A DNA stretch of 64,000 nucleotides from VKMB-3413 sp041027365 (GCF_041027365.1 NZ_JBFTEH010000008.1:62001-126000), one strand, 5' to 3'. Positions 18,486-28,743 are shown, counted from the first letter of the stretch. Made by a program: numbers and translations. The notes: generated by a model not told the origin, from the sequence alone.

Positions 18486-19405
18486 GCGACAGGGCGGGCG
18501 CCGTGTCATCCGCACGGGCGCTCGACCATGTCGTCATGCCCTTTGCCTCGCCCGCCCATGCGCGCACGACCTTCGCGGCGCTGGGCTTCACGGTCGCGCC
18601 CGACGCGGTGCATCCGTTCGGGACGGGCAATGCCTGCGTCTTCCTCGCCGACGGCATCTATCTTGAGCCGCTGGTCGTCGCCGACCCCGTCGCCTACCGG
18701 CGGGCCGAAGCGGACGGCAATCTCTTCGTGATGCGCGACGCGGCCTTTCGTCAGGCGCACGCGCTGCCGGCGATCTCGGCGCTGGCGCTGAAGTCGGCGG
18801 ATGCGGACGCTGACCGGGCGCTGCTTGCCGCCGGTGGTCTGGCGGAAGAGCCCTTCGTCGAATTCTCCCGCGACTTCACCACCGCGAGCGGCGAGGCGGC
18901 AACGCTCAGCTTCCGGCTGGCCTTCGCTTGCACCGACAGCGACCGTGACCTGACTCTGTTTCTCTGCGAGCCGCGGCATGAGGCGGCGCCGGATCGCAGC
19001 GCGCTCATGCGGCATGAAAACGGCGTGTCGGGCCTCGCCCGGATCGTCGTCGCGGAGGGCGCCAGATCGGCGGTGGAAGCCGTGCTTCAGAGGCTGAACG
19101 CGGCCGCTTCGGCCACCGACAGCCAGGAAGCGTCGGCCGAAGCCGGCAGGGCGCAATCACTCGCGAACGTCGCGCTCCAGTTCGCCGGGCGGGACGACTT
19201 GTCCGCGGTATACGGGGGGGCGCCGCAGGACGGAGCGGAGGGGGTGCGCGGCGCCCTCGGTCTCGTCTTCGCGGTTGCCGATCTGACAAAGCGCCGTCAG
19301 TGCCTCAATCGGGGCGCAGTGTCGTATCACGAGGTCGCCGGCCGCCTCGTCGTCCCGCTCGGGACCGCCGGCACCTTCATCGCCTTCGAGAGAGCATCGA
19401 CATGA
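18482..19405 (+). CDS. VOC superfamily (glyoxalase-like domain) protein
   Basis: A 307-residue protein beginning LDHVVMPFASPAHARTTFAALGF, the first beta-alpha unit of a vicinal oxygen chelate fold, with a second half that repeats the pattern less clearly (VSGLARIVVAEGA). It resembles the Glyoxalase_3 type family of unknown substrate. The GTG start at 18482 overlaps the pyrG stop by four bases and its own TGA overlaps the kdsA ATG by four bases, so it is tightly held between CTP synthase and Kdo-8-phosphate synthase. Both neighbours feed CMP-Kdo and lipopolysaccharide synthesis; whether this protein takes part is inference. Confidence 0.8.
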
Positions 19406-20238
19406 CTGCTGCGGCCGCCACCGTCTCCGCCAAATCCGCCTCGTTTTCCAACGCCGCGCCCTTCGCGCTGATCGCCGGGCCGTGCCAGATGGAGAGCCGC
19501 GACCATGCGATGATGATCGCGGAGAGGATGAAGCGGATCACCGGCGATCTCGGTATCCCCTATGTCTTCAAGGCGAGCTTCGACAAGGCGAACCGCACCA
19601 GCCTCAAGGGCAAGCGCGGCATCGGCCTCTCCGGCGCTCTGCCGGTCTTCCAGGAGATCGCCGAGACCTTCGACCTGCCGGTGCTGACCGACATCCACAC
19701 CGAGGAGCAGGCCCATGAAGTCGGCGCCGTCTGCGATATCCTGCAGATCCCGGCCTTCCTCTGCCGCCAGACGGACCTTCTGATCGCCGCGGCGAAGACC
19801 GGCCGCGTGATCAACATCAAGAAGGGCCAGTTCCTGGCGCCCTGGGACATGAAGAACGTCGCCGCCAAGGTGACGGAGAGCGGCAACTCCAACGTGCTCC
19901 TCACCGAGCGCGGCGTCTCCTTCGGCTACAACACCCTGGTCTCGGACTTCCGGGCGCTGCCGATCATGGCGGAGACCGGCCTGCCGGTGGTCTTCGACGC
20001 CACCCATTCGGTGCAGCAGCCGGGCGGGCAGGGCGGCTCGTCGGGGGGCGAGCGCCGCTTCGTCGAGACGCTGGCGCGCGCGGCGGTGGCCGTCGGCGTC
20101 GCCGGGCTGTTCGTCGAGACCCACGAGGACCCGGACAACGCGCCGTCCGACGGGCCGAACATGGTGCCGCTCGACCGGATGCCGGAGATGCTGAAGCGGC
20201 TGCAGGCGCTGGACGCGCTGACGAAGGACCTCGGCTGA
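19402..20238 (+). CDS. kdsA: 2-dehydro-3-deoxyphosphooctonate aldolase (Kdo-8-phosphate synthase)
   Basis: Condenses phosphoenolpyruvate with arabinose 5-phosphate to form Kdo-8-phosphate for lipid A core. It has 278 residues. Motifs include LIAGPCQMESRDHAMMIAE, YVFKASFDKANRTS, LPVLTDIHTEEQAHEV, INIKKGQFLAPWDM and VVFDATHSVQQPGG. The ATG at 19402 overlaps the VOC gene stop by four bases. The Cys in AGPCQME matches the metal-binding position of metal-dependent KdsA forms. Confidence 0.97.
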   Translation: MTAAAATVSAKSASFSNAAPFALIAGPCQMESRDHAMMIAERMKRITGDLGIPYVFKASFDKANRTSLKGKRGIGLSGALPVFQEIAETFDLPVLTDIHTEEQAHEVGAVCDILQIPAFLCRQTDLLIAAAKTGRVINIKKGQFLAPWDMKNVAAKVTESGNSNVLLTERGVSFGYNTLVSDFRALPIMAETGLPVVFDATHSVQQPGGQGGSSGGERRFVETLARAAVAVGVAGLFVETHEDPDNAPSDGPNMVPLDRMPEMLKRLQALDALTKDLG

Positions 20239-20248
20239 GACGACGGCC

Positions 20249-20473
20249 TCAGGCGAAGCCGGCCTTCTTCAGTTCCCGGCGCGCGGCCTCCGGCGAGCGG
20301 TCGCTGGCGGCATAGCCATGGTCGAAGGCCTCGACCTTCGCCTGGTCGTAGTCGTGGCCCTCGCGCCATTGCATCTGGCGGTTCGGGCCCTGGCCGGTGA
20401 GCCGGCCGATGATGACCCCATCGACGCGCGCGATCGTGTCCGGACCATCCTCTTCGAATGTCACTTCGGCCAT
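20249..20473 (-). CDS. Small conserved hypothetical protein
   Basis: A 74-residue acidic protein (MAEVTFEEDGPDTIARVDG at the N-terminus) with no signal peptide, membrane segment or cysteine. The C-terminal half is helical and charged (SPEAARRELKKAGFA). The ATG at 20473 follows AGGGAGGCAG, a reasonable ribosome-binding site. It is read opposite to kdsA and eno, occupying the gap between them. I do not recognise the family. Confidence 0.6.
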   Translation of the reverse strand: MAEVTFEEDGPDTIARVDGVIIGRLTGQGPNRQMQWREGHDYDQAKVEAFDHGYAASDRSPEAARRELKKAGFA

Positions 20474-20669
20474 GGTCTGCCTCCCTGCTTGGCTCAACCC
20501 GAGGGAAATCGCGTCGACTGTCGCCGGTTCCCCGAGGGCGGGATCTTCCCGGCGACTTCCTGAAGTTCCCGCGCCCGCGTCCGAAGCCCGCTTCGCGCTG
20601 TTCAGCCCGGCCCGCATGTTCTAGAACGCGGCCGAACCAGACCTGATCGGCACGACAAGGAGTGGGCCC

Positions 20670-21944
20670 GTGACTGCCATCATCGACATCATCGGACGCG
20701 AGATTCTGGACAGCCGGGGCAACCCGACGGTCGAGGTGGACGTCATCCTGGAGGACGGCTCGATGGGCCGCGCGGCGGTGCCGTCGGGCGCCTCGACCGG
20801 CGCGCACGAGGCGGTCGAGCTGCGCGACGGCGGCTCGCGCTACATGGGCAAGGGCGTCGAGAAGGCGGTCGACGCGGTCAACACCGAGATCCTGGAGGCG
20901 ATCGGCGGCTTCGAGGCCGAGGACCAGATCCGCATCGACAATTCGCTGCGGGCGCTGGACGGCACCAAGAACAAGTCCCGCCTCGGCGCCAACGCCATTC
21001 TCGGCGTCTCGCTGGCCGTCGCCAAGGCCGCGGCGGACGCCGCCGGCCTGCCGCTCTACCGCTATGTCGGCGGCGCTTCGGCGCATGTCCTGCCGGTGCC
21101 GATGATGAACATCATCAATGGCGGCGCGCATGCCGACAATCCGATCGACTTCCAGGAATTCATGATCATGCCGTTCGGCGCGGCACGCTTCTCCGAGGCG
21201 CTGCGCTGGGGGTCGGAGACCTTCCACACGCTGAAGAAGATGCTGAAGGACGCCGGCCACAACACCAATGTCGGCGACGAGGGCGGCTTCGCCCCGAACC
21301 TCGGCTCGGCCAAGGAGGCGCTCGACTTCGTCGTGAAGGCGATCGAGAAGGCCGGCTACAAGCCGGGCGAGGAGATCGGGATCGCGCTCGACCCGGCCTC
21401 GACCGAGTTCTTCAAGGGCGGCGTCTACGATCTGGAAGGCGAGGGGCGAAAGCTCTCGCCCGCCGACATGGCGGCCTATTACGCCGAACTGGCCAGCGCC
21501 TATCCGATCATTTCGATCGAGGACGGCATGGCCGAGGACGACTGGGACGGCTGGAAGAGCCTGACCGACCAGATCGGCGGCAAGGTCCAGCTCGTCGGAG
21601 ACGACCTGTTCGTCACCAATTCCGAGCGCCTGCGCGAGGGGATCAAGCGCGGCGTCGCCAACTCGATTCTGATCAAGGTCAACCAGATCGGCTCGCTGTC
21701 GGAGACGCTCGACGCCGTCAGCGTTGCGAACCGCGCCGGCTATACCGCCGTGATGTCGCACCGCTCCGGCGAGACCGAGGATTCGACCATCGCCGACCTC
21801 GCCGTCGCGACGAATTGCGGGCAGATCAAGACCGGCTCGCTCGCCCGCTCGGACCGGCTCGCCAAGTACAACCAGCTGCTCCGCATCGAGGAAGAGCTGG
21901 GCGACCAGGCGGTCTTCGCCGGGCGCTCCATCCTGCGCGGCTGA
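20670..21944 (+). CDS. eno: Enolase (phosphopyruvate hydratase)
   Basis: Glycolytic interconversion of 2-phosphoglycerate and phosphoenolpyruvate. It has 424 residues and starts at GTG 20670 with AAGGAG nine bases upstream. Signature motifs are GREILDSRGNPTVEVDV, PSGASTGAHEAVELRDG, ISIEDGMAEDDWDGW (metal ligand) and the C-terminal ILIKVNQIGSLSET and MSHRSGETEDSTIADLAV. It is followed by a terminator hairpin at 21980. In this strain eno is separated from the pdh operon by two transporters and ftsB. Confidence 0.98.
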   Translation: MTAIIDIIGREILDSRGNPTVEVDVILEDGSMGRAAVPSGASTGAHEAVELRDGGSRYMGKGVEKAVDAVNTEILEAIGGFEAEDQIRIDNSLRALDGTKNKSRLGANAILGVSLAVAKAAADAAGLPLYRYVGGASAHVLPVPMMNIINGGAHADNPIDFQEFMIMPFGAARFSEALRWGSETFHTLKKMLKDAGHNTNVGDEGGFAPNLGSAKEALDFVVKAIEKAGYKPGEEIGIALDPASTEFFKGGVYDLEGEGRKLSPADMAAYYAELASAYPIISIEDGMAEDDWDGWKSLTDQIGGKVQLVGDDLFVTNSERLREGIKRGVANSILIKVNQIGSLSETLDAVSVANRAGYTAVMSHRSGETEDSTIADLAVATNCGQIKTGSLARSDRLAKYNQLLRIEEELGDQAVFAGRSILRG

Positions 21945-21979
21945 CAGACGAGCCTGCGCACGAGGCGGACAGACTGACA

Positions 21980-22014
21980 CGCCGGCGGAGCGATCCGCCG
22001 GCGTTCGTCGTTTT
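21980..22014 (+). terminator. Terminator between eno and the convergent transporter gene
   Basis: Perfect ten-base stem CGCCGGCGGA (21980) and TCCGCCGGCG (21994) with a GCGA tetraloop, followed by the loose T-run TTCGTCGTTTT. It lies 35 bases after the eno stop. Confidence 0.75.
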
Positions 22015-22023
22015 CGAAGGCGC

Positions 22024-22932
22024 TCAATTGCCGCGCTGGTCGAGTTCGGTCGCGACCTGGCCGTAGCTGATCAGGGCGAACAGCGCCGATCCGCCGAGGA
22101 CGTTGCCGACGAGGGCCGGCAGGTAGAAGCCCCAGAGCGCGTGTCCGAAGCTCATATGGCCGGAGAAAACCAGCGTCAGCGCCTCGACCGAGCCGGCGAC
22201 CACGTGGGCGAGGTGGAAGAGCGCGATCAGATAGGTCAGGAGAGCGATCACCAGGAAGCTGGAGTTCTCCGCCGACGGCAGCACCCAGACGACTGTCGCG
22301 ATCAGCCAGCCGGCGGCAATGCCCCGCAGCAGCATGTAGTGCGGCGCCGGACTCAGCGTCCCCTGCGAGATGGCGATCGCGGCGTCCGTCACCCCGGGTA
22401 GGTTCAGGACGTCGAAGGCGATACCGGCTCCGAAGGCCGCCGTGCCGATCATGTTGGCGATGAAGACGACGCTCCACAGGCGCGCGATCGCGATGAGCCC
22501 CTTGCGCTTGCGTCGCGCCAGGACCGGCAGCGTGGCGGTGAGGGTGATTTCGGTGAAGAGCTGCTGGCGGCCGAGGATCACGATCAGGAAGCCGACGGCA
22601 TAGCCCCAGCACTCGACCAAGGGCCGCCAGGGGGCATCAGGCAGATAGGCGCGGAGTGCCGCCTGGGTGAAGACGGAAAAGCCGATCGACAGGCCCGCCG
22701 CGAGGCCCGACCACCAGAGGCTCGCGGTCGGCCGCGTCAACTCGTCCTCGCCCTCCTGGCGCACGATCTCGTAGACCGCGAGCGGCCGCAGCTTCAGGCG
22801 GTGGTTGATCTCGTTGAGCTCGTCTTCGGTGAGCGTCGAGCCTTCCTCTTCCAGCCGGCGCTCGGTGACATCGTTGGAATGCCGGCGGCCGGGCCGGGGG
22901 GCCTGTTCCGATGCGGGGTTGTACTGATCCAT
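22024..22932 (-). CDS. Formate/nitrite transporter family protein (first paralogue)
   Basis: Integral membrane channel of the FNT family, 302 residues. A charged cytoplasmic N-terminus of about 70 residues precedes six hydrophobic segments, starting near LWWSGLAAGLSIGFSVF. The motif GFLIVILGRQQLFTEIT matches the family region after the second helix, and ALFHLAHVVAGSVEAL carries the pore histidine in the FNT context. The long N-terminus resembles YfdC-like members rather than FocA. The ATG at 22932 has AGAGG five bases upstream. A related gene lies immediately upstream on the same strand. Confidence 0.85.
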   Translation of the reverse strand: MDQYNPASEQAPRPGRRHSNDVTERRLEEEGSTLTEDELNEINHRLKLRPLAVYEIVRQEGEDELTRPTASLWWSGLAAGLSIGFSVFTQAALRAYLPDAPWRPLVECWGYAVGFLIVILGRQQLFTEITLTATLPVLARRKRKGLIAIARLWSVVFIANMIGTAAFGAGIAFDVLNLPGVTDAAIAISQGTLSPAPHYMLLRGIAAGWLIATVVWVLPSAENSSFLVIALLTYLIALFHLAHVVAGSVEALTLVFSGHMSFGHALWGFYLPALVGNVLGGSALFALISYGQVATELDQRGN

Positions 22933-23107
22933 TTCGCCTCTGCTTCAGGAGCTGCCGCGGAGCCGCGGGGTCGCAGCCCCGGGGTACGTTCGGCTCTCTA
23001 TCTTGGGAAACGGCCTCGGCGCGGGACGGCTCCCAACCTTTCCGGCGACCGACCGTCAACTGTCGGTGTTCACGGCCTGGCACGGGCAATCCGGCCGGCG
23101 CTGCGCG

Positions 23108-24133
23108 TCACGGCCGGGCGGTCGAGGCCTCCGCCTGCCGGCGCTGCTCGTTCCGCCCGAACGCCCAGTCCTTCCAGGAGAGCCGGTCGCCGTAGCGCTC
23201 GAACAGCTGGGCGTCTTCGTGCTCGGCGAACTGCGCATAGTTGAGGACGGCGACGAAGGTCACGCCGCCGACGATGTTGCCGAGGAGAACCGGCAGGACG
23301 AAGTTCGGAAACAGCGGAAGGAAGGCCACGTCCGGCGCGCGGAAGGCGAGGAAGAACACTTCCACCGAGGATGTGATGACGTGGAAGAAGCCGCCGACGC
23401 CGACGAAATACATCAGCACCCAGACGAACAGGATCTTCGAGACGGTGTCGCGCCCGCCATGCACCAGCCAGACCATGGCCGCGACGATCCAGCCGGCGAT
23501 CATCCCCTTCGAGAACAGCGATCCCCATCCGGTCTCGTAGGCGTGGCGGCTGATCTCCAGCGCCTTCTTCAGCCGTTCAGGGCTGAGGACGTCGAAATAG
23601 CCGAGCAGCGCCGCAACGCCGATCGCACCGACGAGATTGGCGACGAGCACCACCGTCCAGAGCCGAAGCAGGTTGCGCAGGCTGGCGATCTTGGTCAGGA
23701 CCAGCACCACCGGCGTCAGGGTGTTCTCGGTGAACAGCTGATAGCGGCCGAGCACGATGATCAGGAAGCCGACGGGGTAGAGGAGATTGCCGAGCAGGCC
23801 GGGCTCGGCCTCGTGCGCCGCGTCGGTGAAGACGACGCGGGCAAGGAAGGTCAGGCCGATCGCGCCGCCGGCGCCGAGGCCGCTCCAGAACAGGTATTTG
23901 TTCGTCGCGTCGAGCTCGTCGTCCGCGGTCGACAGGACGCGCGCGAAGATCTCCTCGAAGGCGAAATAGTCCGAGATCGTCTCCCCCTCGGAGGGGGCAT
24001 TGGCAAGAGAGACCTCCGGGTCCGAGCGCCGCTTCTCGTCGGGATCGCGATCCTTTCTGAGCGCTGTAGCGCTGTCCTCGCGCTCCTCTTCCTGCGGAGC
24101 CTGCGACTGTTCCACTGAAGGCTGCGACGTCAT
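23108..24133 (-). CDS. Formate/nitrite transporter family protein (second paralogue)
   Basis: A 341-residue FNT-family membrane protein, related to its downstream neighbour. The acidic and Gln-rich N-terminus of about 85 residues is followed by six membrane segments beginning at YLFWSGLGAGGAIGLTF. The paralogous motif is GFLIIVLGRYQLFTENTLTP, and GGFFHVITSSVEVFFLAF has the pore histidine. The start at 24133 is chosen because GAGG lies nine bases upstream; ATG 24142 abuts that site. The two genes are 175 bases apart, probably one transcript from the region divergent to ftsB. Transported anion unknown. Confidence 0.85.
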   Translation of the reverse strand: MTSQPSVEQSQAPQEEEREDSATALRKDRDPDEKRRSDPEVSLANAPSEGETISDYFAFEEIFARVLSTADDELDATNKYLFWSGLGAGGAIGLTFLARVVFTDAAHEAEPGLLGNLLYPVGFLIIVLGRYQLFTENTLTPVVLVLTKIASLRNLLRLWTVVLVANLVGAIGVAALLGYFDVLSPERLKKALEISRHAYETGWGSLFSKGMIAGWIVAAMVWLVHGGRDTVSKILFVWVLMYFVGVGGFFHVITSSVEVFFLAFRAPDVAFLPLFPNFVLPVLLGNIVGGVTFVAVLNYAQFAEHEDAQLFERYGDRLSWKDWAFGRNEQRRQAEASTARP

Positions 24134-24323
24134 CGGTGCCATCCTCGACAGACGGGTCCTGCGTGATCCGCAGCCGCCGAAGCAAAGGATAGCGCGCGAA
24201 GTGTCCAGCGGAAGTGACGTCAGCCCGGCCTGACGGCGGCTCGAAGCCCGGCCCACCGGCCGAACACGGTTTACGCGGCCTTAAGTCGCGGCTGGCAAAC
24301 TGCGCCGAATCCGGAGGCAGTCC

Positions 24324-24632
24324 ATGCGCACCATTCAGAAACGCCGAAGCTTCGTCGGGCGGCTGATCGTTCCCGCGATCACCGCCACCTTCCTCAGCTA
24401 TTTCGCGATCCACGCCCAGAGCGGCCAGTATGGCATCCGCGCCAAGGCGACGCTCGCGCACCGCCTGGCCGAACGCAACGCGGAACTGGCGGAGCTGACA
24501 CAGAAGCGGGAGCAGCTGGAAAGGCGCGTCCAGCTGCTGCACGACGGGACGCTGGAGCGCGACATGATCGACGAGCAGGCCCGCCGCGCGCTCAACGTCG
24601 TCAACGAGGACGAGATCGTGATTCTGCGATAA
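24324..24632 (+). CDS. ftsB: FtsB/DivIC family cell division protein (septum formation initiator)
   Basis: A 102-residue bitopic membrane protein of the divisome. A short basic N-terminus precedes one membrane segment (IVPAITATFLSYFAI), then a coiled coil (LAERNAELAELTQKREQLERR) and the C-terminal DMIDEQARRALNVVNEDEIVIL, which matches the family. The start ATG has GGAGG six bases upstream. In many alphaproteobacteria this gene lies between eno and pdhA, as here. Confidence 0.88.
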   Translation: MRTIQKRRSFVGRLIVPAITATFLSYFAIHAQSGQYGIRAKATLAHRLAERNAELAELTQKREQLERRVQLLHDGTLERDMIDEQARRALNVVNEDEIVILR

Positions 24633-24713
24633 CGATTTGCGGAGACGTGAATTGCTGCGGTTGCTAACAACAGACCGCCGTGGAACTGCCGGATCGCTGC
24701 CTCGGAGAGGAAT

Positions 24714-24840
24714 TGCCTGCCCGTGTCAGGCAGGGCGTGAGTAAAGGGTTGCTCGCTACTTGCTGCAGCGCAGCAATTCCGAAAACCACATTTCGGTTAA
24801 AGTGCGCTTACAGGTCAATTTATAACCGTTTCCCGGTTAA
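24714..24840. promoter_or_regulatory. Dyad-rich regulatory region upstream of pdhA
   Basis: The 302-base gap before pdhA is less GC-rich than its surroundings and holds several dyads: TGCCTG (24714) with CAGGCA (24727); TTGCTG (24760) with CAGCAA (24771); and TAACCG (24823) with CGGTTA (24834). CGGTTAAAG occurs twice, 40 bases apart (24794 and 24834). These look like operators for one or more regulators of the pyruvate dehydrogenase operon. The first dyad could instead end the ftsB transcript, although no T-run follows. The regulators cannot be named from sequence. Confidence 0.45.
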
Positions 24841-24855
24841 AGACCGGCTCTCCGC

Positions 24856-24883
24856 TTGATGACCCTACCCCTGATCCTATAGT
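24856..24883 (+). promoter_or_regulatory. Predicted sigma-70 promoter of the pdh operon
   Basis: TTGATG at 24856 and TATAGT at 24878 are separated by 16 bases. This is the best promoter match in the gap and lies about 50 bases ahead of the pdhA start, just downstream of the CGGTTA dyads. Confidence 0.6.
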
Positions 24884-24934
24884 GCCTCCGGGCTAAGTGT
24901 AGCCGCATGACGGCGGGTCAAGATCGGAGGCACC

Positions 24935-26080
24935 ATGGCGGCCAGACAGAGAAAATCCCCTGCAGGCGCGGAGAAGTCTCCGTCGACGCGGGGTGCGGGG
25001 CGCACGTCCGGCACGAAGGCGGCGACGGCTGCGACCAAGCAGTCCTCTTCGCAGATCGTCGAGACGCTGGAGCATTTCGATCCGCCGGCGCCCGCCGACT
25101 TCTCCCGTGACCAGGACAAGCGCGCCTATCGCGACATGCTGCTGATCCGCCGCTTCGAGGAGAAGGCCGGCCAGCTCTACGGCATGGGCTTCATCGGCGG
25201 CTTCTGCCACCTCTACATCGGCCAGGAAGCCGTCGTCGTCGGCATGCAGATGGCGATGAAGGAAGGCGACGAGGTCGTCACCGGCTACCGCGACCACGGC
25301 CACATGCTGGCGACCGGCATGGAGGCGCGCGGCGTCATGGCCGAGCTCACCGGCCGCCGCTCCGGCTATTCCAAGGGCAAGGGCGGCTCGATGCACATGT
25401 TCTCGAAGGAGAAGAACTTCTTCGGCGGGCACGGCATCGTCGGCGCGCAGGTGCCGATCGGCACCGGCCTCGCCTTCGCCAACCGCTACAAGGGCAACGA
25501 CGCGATCTCGATCACCTATTTCGGCGACGGCGCGGCGAACCAGGGGCAGGTCTACGAGAGCTTCAACATGGCCTCGCTGTGGAAGCTGCCGGTGGTCTAC
25601 GTGATCGAGAACAACCGCTACGCCATGGGCACCTCCGTCAACCGGGCGTCGGCGGAGACGAACTTCGCCCATCGCGGCATCTCCTTCAAGATTCCGGGCA
25701 TCCAGGTCGACGGCATGGACGTGCGCGCGGTGAAGGCAGCGGGCGACCTCGCGGCCGAGCACTGCCGCAAGGGCGACGGGCCGATCATCCTGGAGATGAT
25801 GACCTATCGCTATCGCGGCCATTCGATGTCGGATCCCGCGAAGTACCGCACCCGCGACGAGGTGCAGAAGATGCGTTCGGAGTCGGATCCGATCGAGCAG
25901 GTGAAGCGCCGGCTGATCGAGACGCACGGCATGTCCGAGGACGACGTGAAGGGCCTCGACAAGGAGGTCCGCGAGATCGTCGCCGACGCGGCGGACTTCG
26001 CGCAGAACGATCCCGAGCCGGACGTTTCCGAGCTGTGGACCGACATCTATGCGGACGAGATGCCGCAGGCGGCCGAGTAA
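24935..26080 (+). CDS. pdhA: Pyruvate dehydrogenase E1 component, alpha subunit
   Basis: Thiamine-diphosphate-dependent decarboxylation of pyruvate, as the alpha half of an alpha2-beta2 E1. The protein is 381 residues. An Ala/Lys/Ser-rich N-terminal extension of about 45 residues precedes the core, which starts around RDMLLIRRFEEKAGQLYGMG. The ThDP motif GDGAANQGQVYESFNMASLW and the phosphorylation-loop region YRYRGHSMSDPAKYR are intact. The ATG at 24935 has GGAGG five bases upstream. pdhB follows 16 bases later. Confidence 0.97.
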   Translation: MAARQRKSPAGAEKSPSTRGAGRTSGTKAATAATKQSSSQIVETLEHFDPPAPADFSRDQDKRAYRDMLLIRRFEEKAGQLYGMGFIGGFCHLYIGQEAVVVGMQMAMKEGDEVVTGYRDHGHMLATGMEARGVMAELTGRRSGYSKGKGGSMHMFSKEKNFFGGHGIVGAQVPIGTGLAFANRYKGNDAISITYFGDGAANQGQVYESFNMASLWKLPVVYVIENNRYAMGTSVNRASAETNFAHRGISFKIPGIQVDGMDVRAVKAAGDLAAEHCRKGDGPIILEMMTYRYRGHSMSDPAKYRTRDEVQKMRSESDPIEQVKRRLIETHGMSEDDVKGLDKEVREIVADAADFAQNDPEPDVSELWTDIYADEMPQAAE

Positions 26081-26096
26081 GGGGTGGGACTGACCA

Positions 26097-27575
<1,479 letters not shown>

Positions 27576-27579
27576 TCTG

Positions 27580-28083
27580 ATGGCGGCAGGTGCGGCGGAA
27601 GCGACAGGCGACGACGGGGTGCCGCAGGGCGCCGCGATCGTCGTCACCCGCGACGTCGGCGCGCCGCCGCAGCAGGTCTGGCGCTGCCTGACTGCGCCGG
27701 AGTGCTTCAAGGTCTGGTGGCAGGAACATCTGAGCTTCGAGCCGAAGCTCGGCGGCCGCTTCGCCGCACCCTTCGTCGATCCTTCGGGGAAGGGGCGCAG
27801 CGTGACGGCGGAGGTCACCGCCTATCATCCGCCGAAGGGCTTCGTCATGGTCTGGGCCGACGAGGCATGGGATTTCGACACCGTCGTCTCCGTCTCGTTG
27901 GAGCCGACCGGGGCCGGGACCCGCGTGACGATCGAGCATCAGGGCTGGGAGGGCGCGCCGGAGGCCGACCGCGCCGCGTTTCTCCTCGACCACCGCGCCG
28001 GCTGGGAGCATCATCTGGACAGTCTGGCCTCACATGCGGAGACGCATGACCACGGAGCGGACGGGGCGGACGAAGGGCCATGA
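27580..28083 (+). CDS. SRPBCC / AHA1-like (START fold) domain protein
   Basis: A 167-residue soluble protein with the AHSA1-type pattern: VTRDVGAPPQQVWRCLTAPE at the start, KVWWQEHLSFEPKLGGRF, and the C-terminal helix WEHHLDSLASHAE. This fold binds hydrophobic ligands or acts as a co-chaperone; no specific function is assignable. It begins four bases after the pdhB stop, so it is translated from the pdh transcript. Its presence between E1 and E2 genes is not part of the standard operon. Confidence 0.82.
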   Translation: MAAGAAEATGDDGVPQGAAIVVTRDVGAPPQQVWRCLTAPECFKVWWQEHLSFEPKLGGRFAAPFVDPSGKGRSVTAEVTAYHPPKGFVMVWADEAWDFDTVVSVSLEPTGAGTRVTIEHQGWEGAPEADRAAFLLDHRAGWEHHLDSLASHAETHDHGADGADEGP

Positions 28084-28095
28084 GCGGAGGCGACC

Positions 28096-28716
28096 ATGTC
28101 CAGCGCTGAAGCATTGCCGCGTCGGGAGCGTGTGGCCGCGACCTATGCCGATCTCGAAGCCGTGCCGTCGCATCTCGTCGCCGAGATCCTCGACGGCGAG
28201 CTGGTGACGCATCCGCGGCCGGCGCCGAAGCATGCGGCTGCGGCGTCCTGCCTCGGTGCGGAACTGGTCGACGCTTTCGGCCGTGGCCGCTCGGGACCGG
28301 GCGGCTGGATCATTCTCGACGAGCCGGAACTGCACCTCGGCTCGGATGTTGTCGTGCCGGACATTGCCGGCTGGCGACGCGAGCGCCTGCCGACGCTGCC
28401 GGAAACGGCCTTCATCGCGGTCGCGCCCGACTGGGTCTGCGAGGTCGTGTCGCCGTCGACCGAGCGCTACGACCGCGGAGAGAAGCGCCTGATCTATGCC
28501 GATGCCGGCGTCAGGCACATGTGGCTCCTCGACCCGCGCGCCGAACTGCTCGAGACCTTCGCGCTCGTCGATGGGAACTGGATGGTCGGCACGACGATGT
28601 CCGGTTCCGATCCTGTGTCCGCACCGCCCTTCGACGCCATTTCCTTTCCCCTGTCGGTGCTCTGGCCCTTCGGCCAGCAGCATGCCGGCAGCGAAACCCA
28701 ACAGAACGATCACTAG
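28096..28716 (+). CDS. Uma2 family (DUF820) putative nuclease
   Basis: A 206-residue protein of the Uma2 group, which has a PD-(D/E)XK nuclease fold. The likely metal ligands are Asp in SDVVVPDIAGW and Glu in DWVCEVVSPST; RLIYADAGVRHMWLLDP is the family's C-terminal core. A site GGAGG precedes the ATG. It lies between the SRPBCC gene and pdhC, inside the pdh operon. Uma2 proteins are abundant in cyanobacteria, are often mobile, and lack a settled role, so this copy is probably an insertion into the operon. Confidence 0.88.
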   Translation: MSSAEALPRRERVAATYADLEAVPSHLVAEILDGELVTHPRPAPKHAAAASCLGAELVDAFGRGRSGPGGWIILDEPELHLGSDVVVPDIAGWRRERLPTLPETAFIAVAPDWVCEVVSPSTERYDRGEKRLIYADAGVRHMWLLDPRAELLETFALVDGNWMVGTTMSGSDPVSAPPFDAISFPLSVLWPFGQQHAGSETQQNDH

Positions 28717-28743
28717 GGACCCGCCGCAAGCGGAGACGACGCC

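Noticed and set aside
19926..21980. Long open frame antisense to kdsA and eno
   Set aside because: It lies opposite two fully supported genes and its translation is Arg/Ala/His-rich without motifs or a ribosome-binding site.
22933..23107. Possible small gene between the two FNT genes
   Set aside because: The gap is 175 bases and no start with a ribosome-binding site gives more than a short frame; it is spacer.
24794..24811. CtrA binding site TTAA-N7-TTAC
   Set aside because: Only seven of eight core bases match and TTAA is part of a repeated CGGTTAAAG element that explains it equally well; kept only as a remark in the regulatory region.
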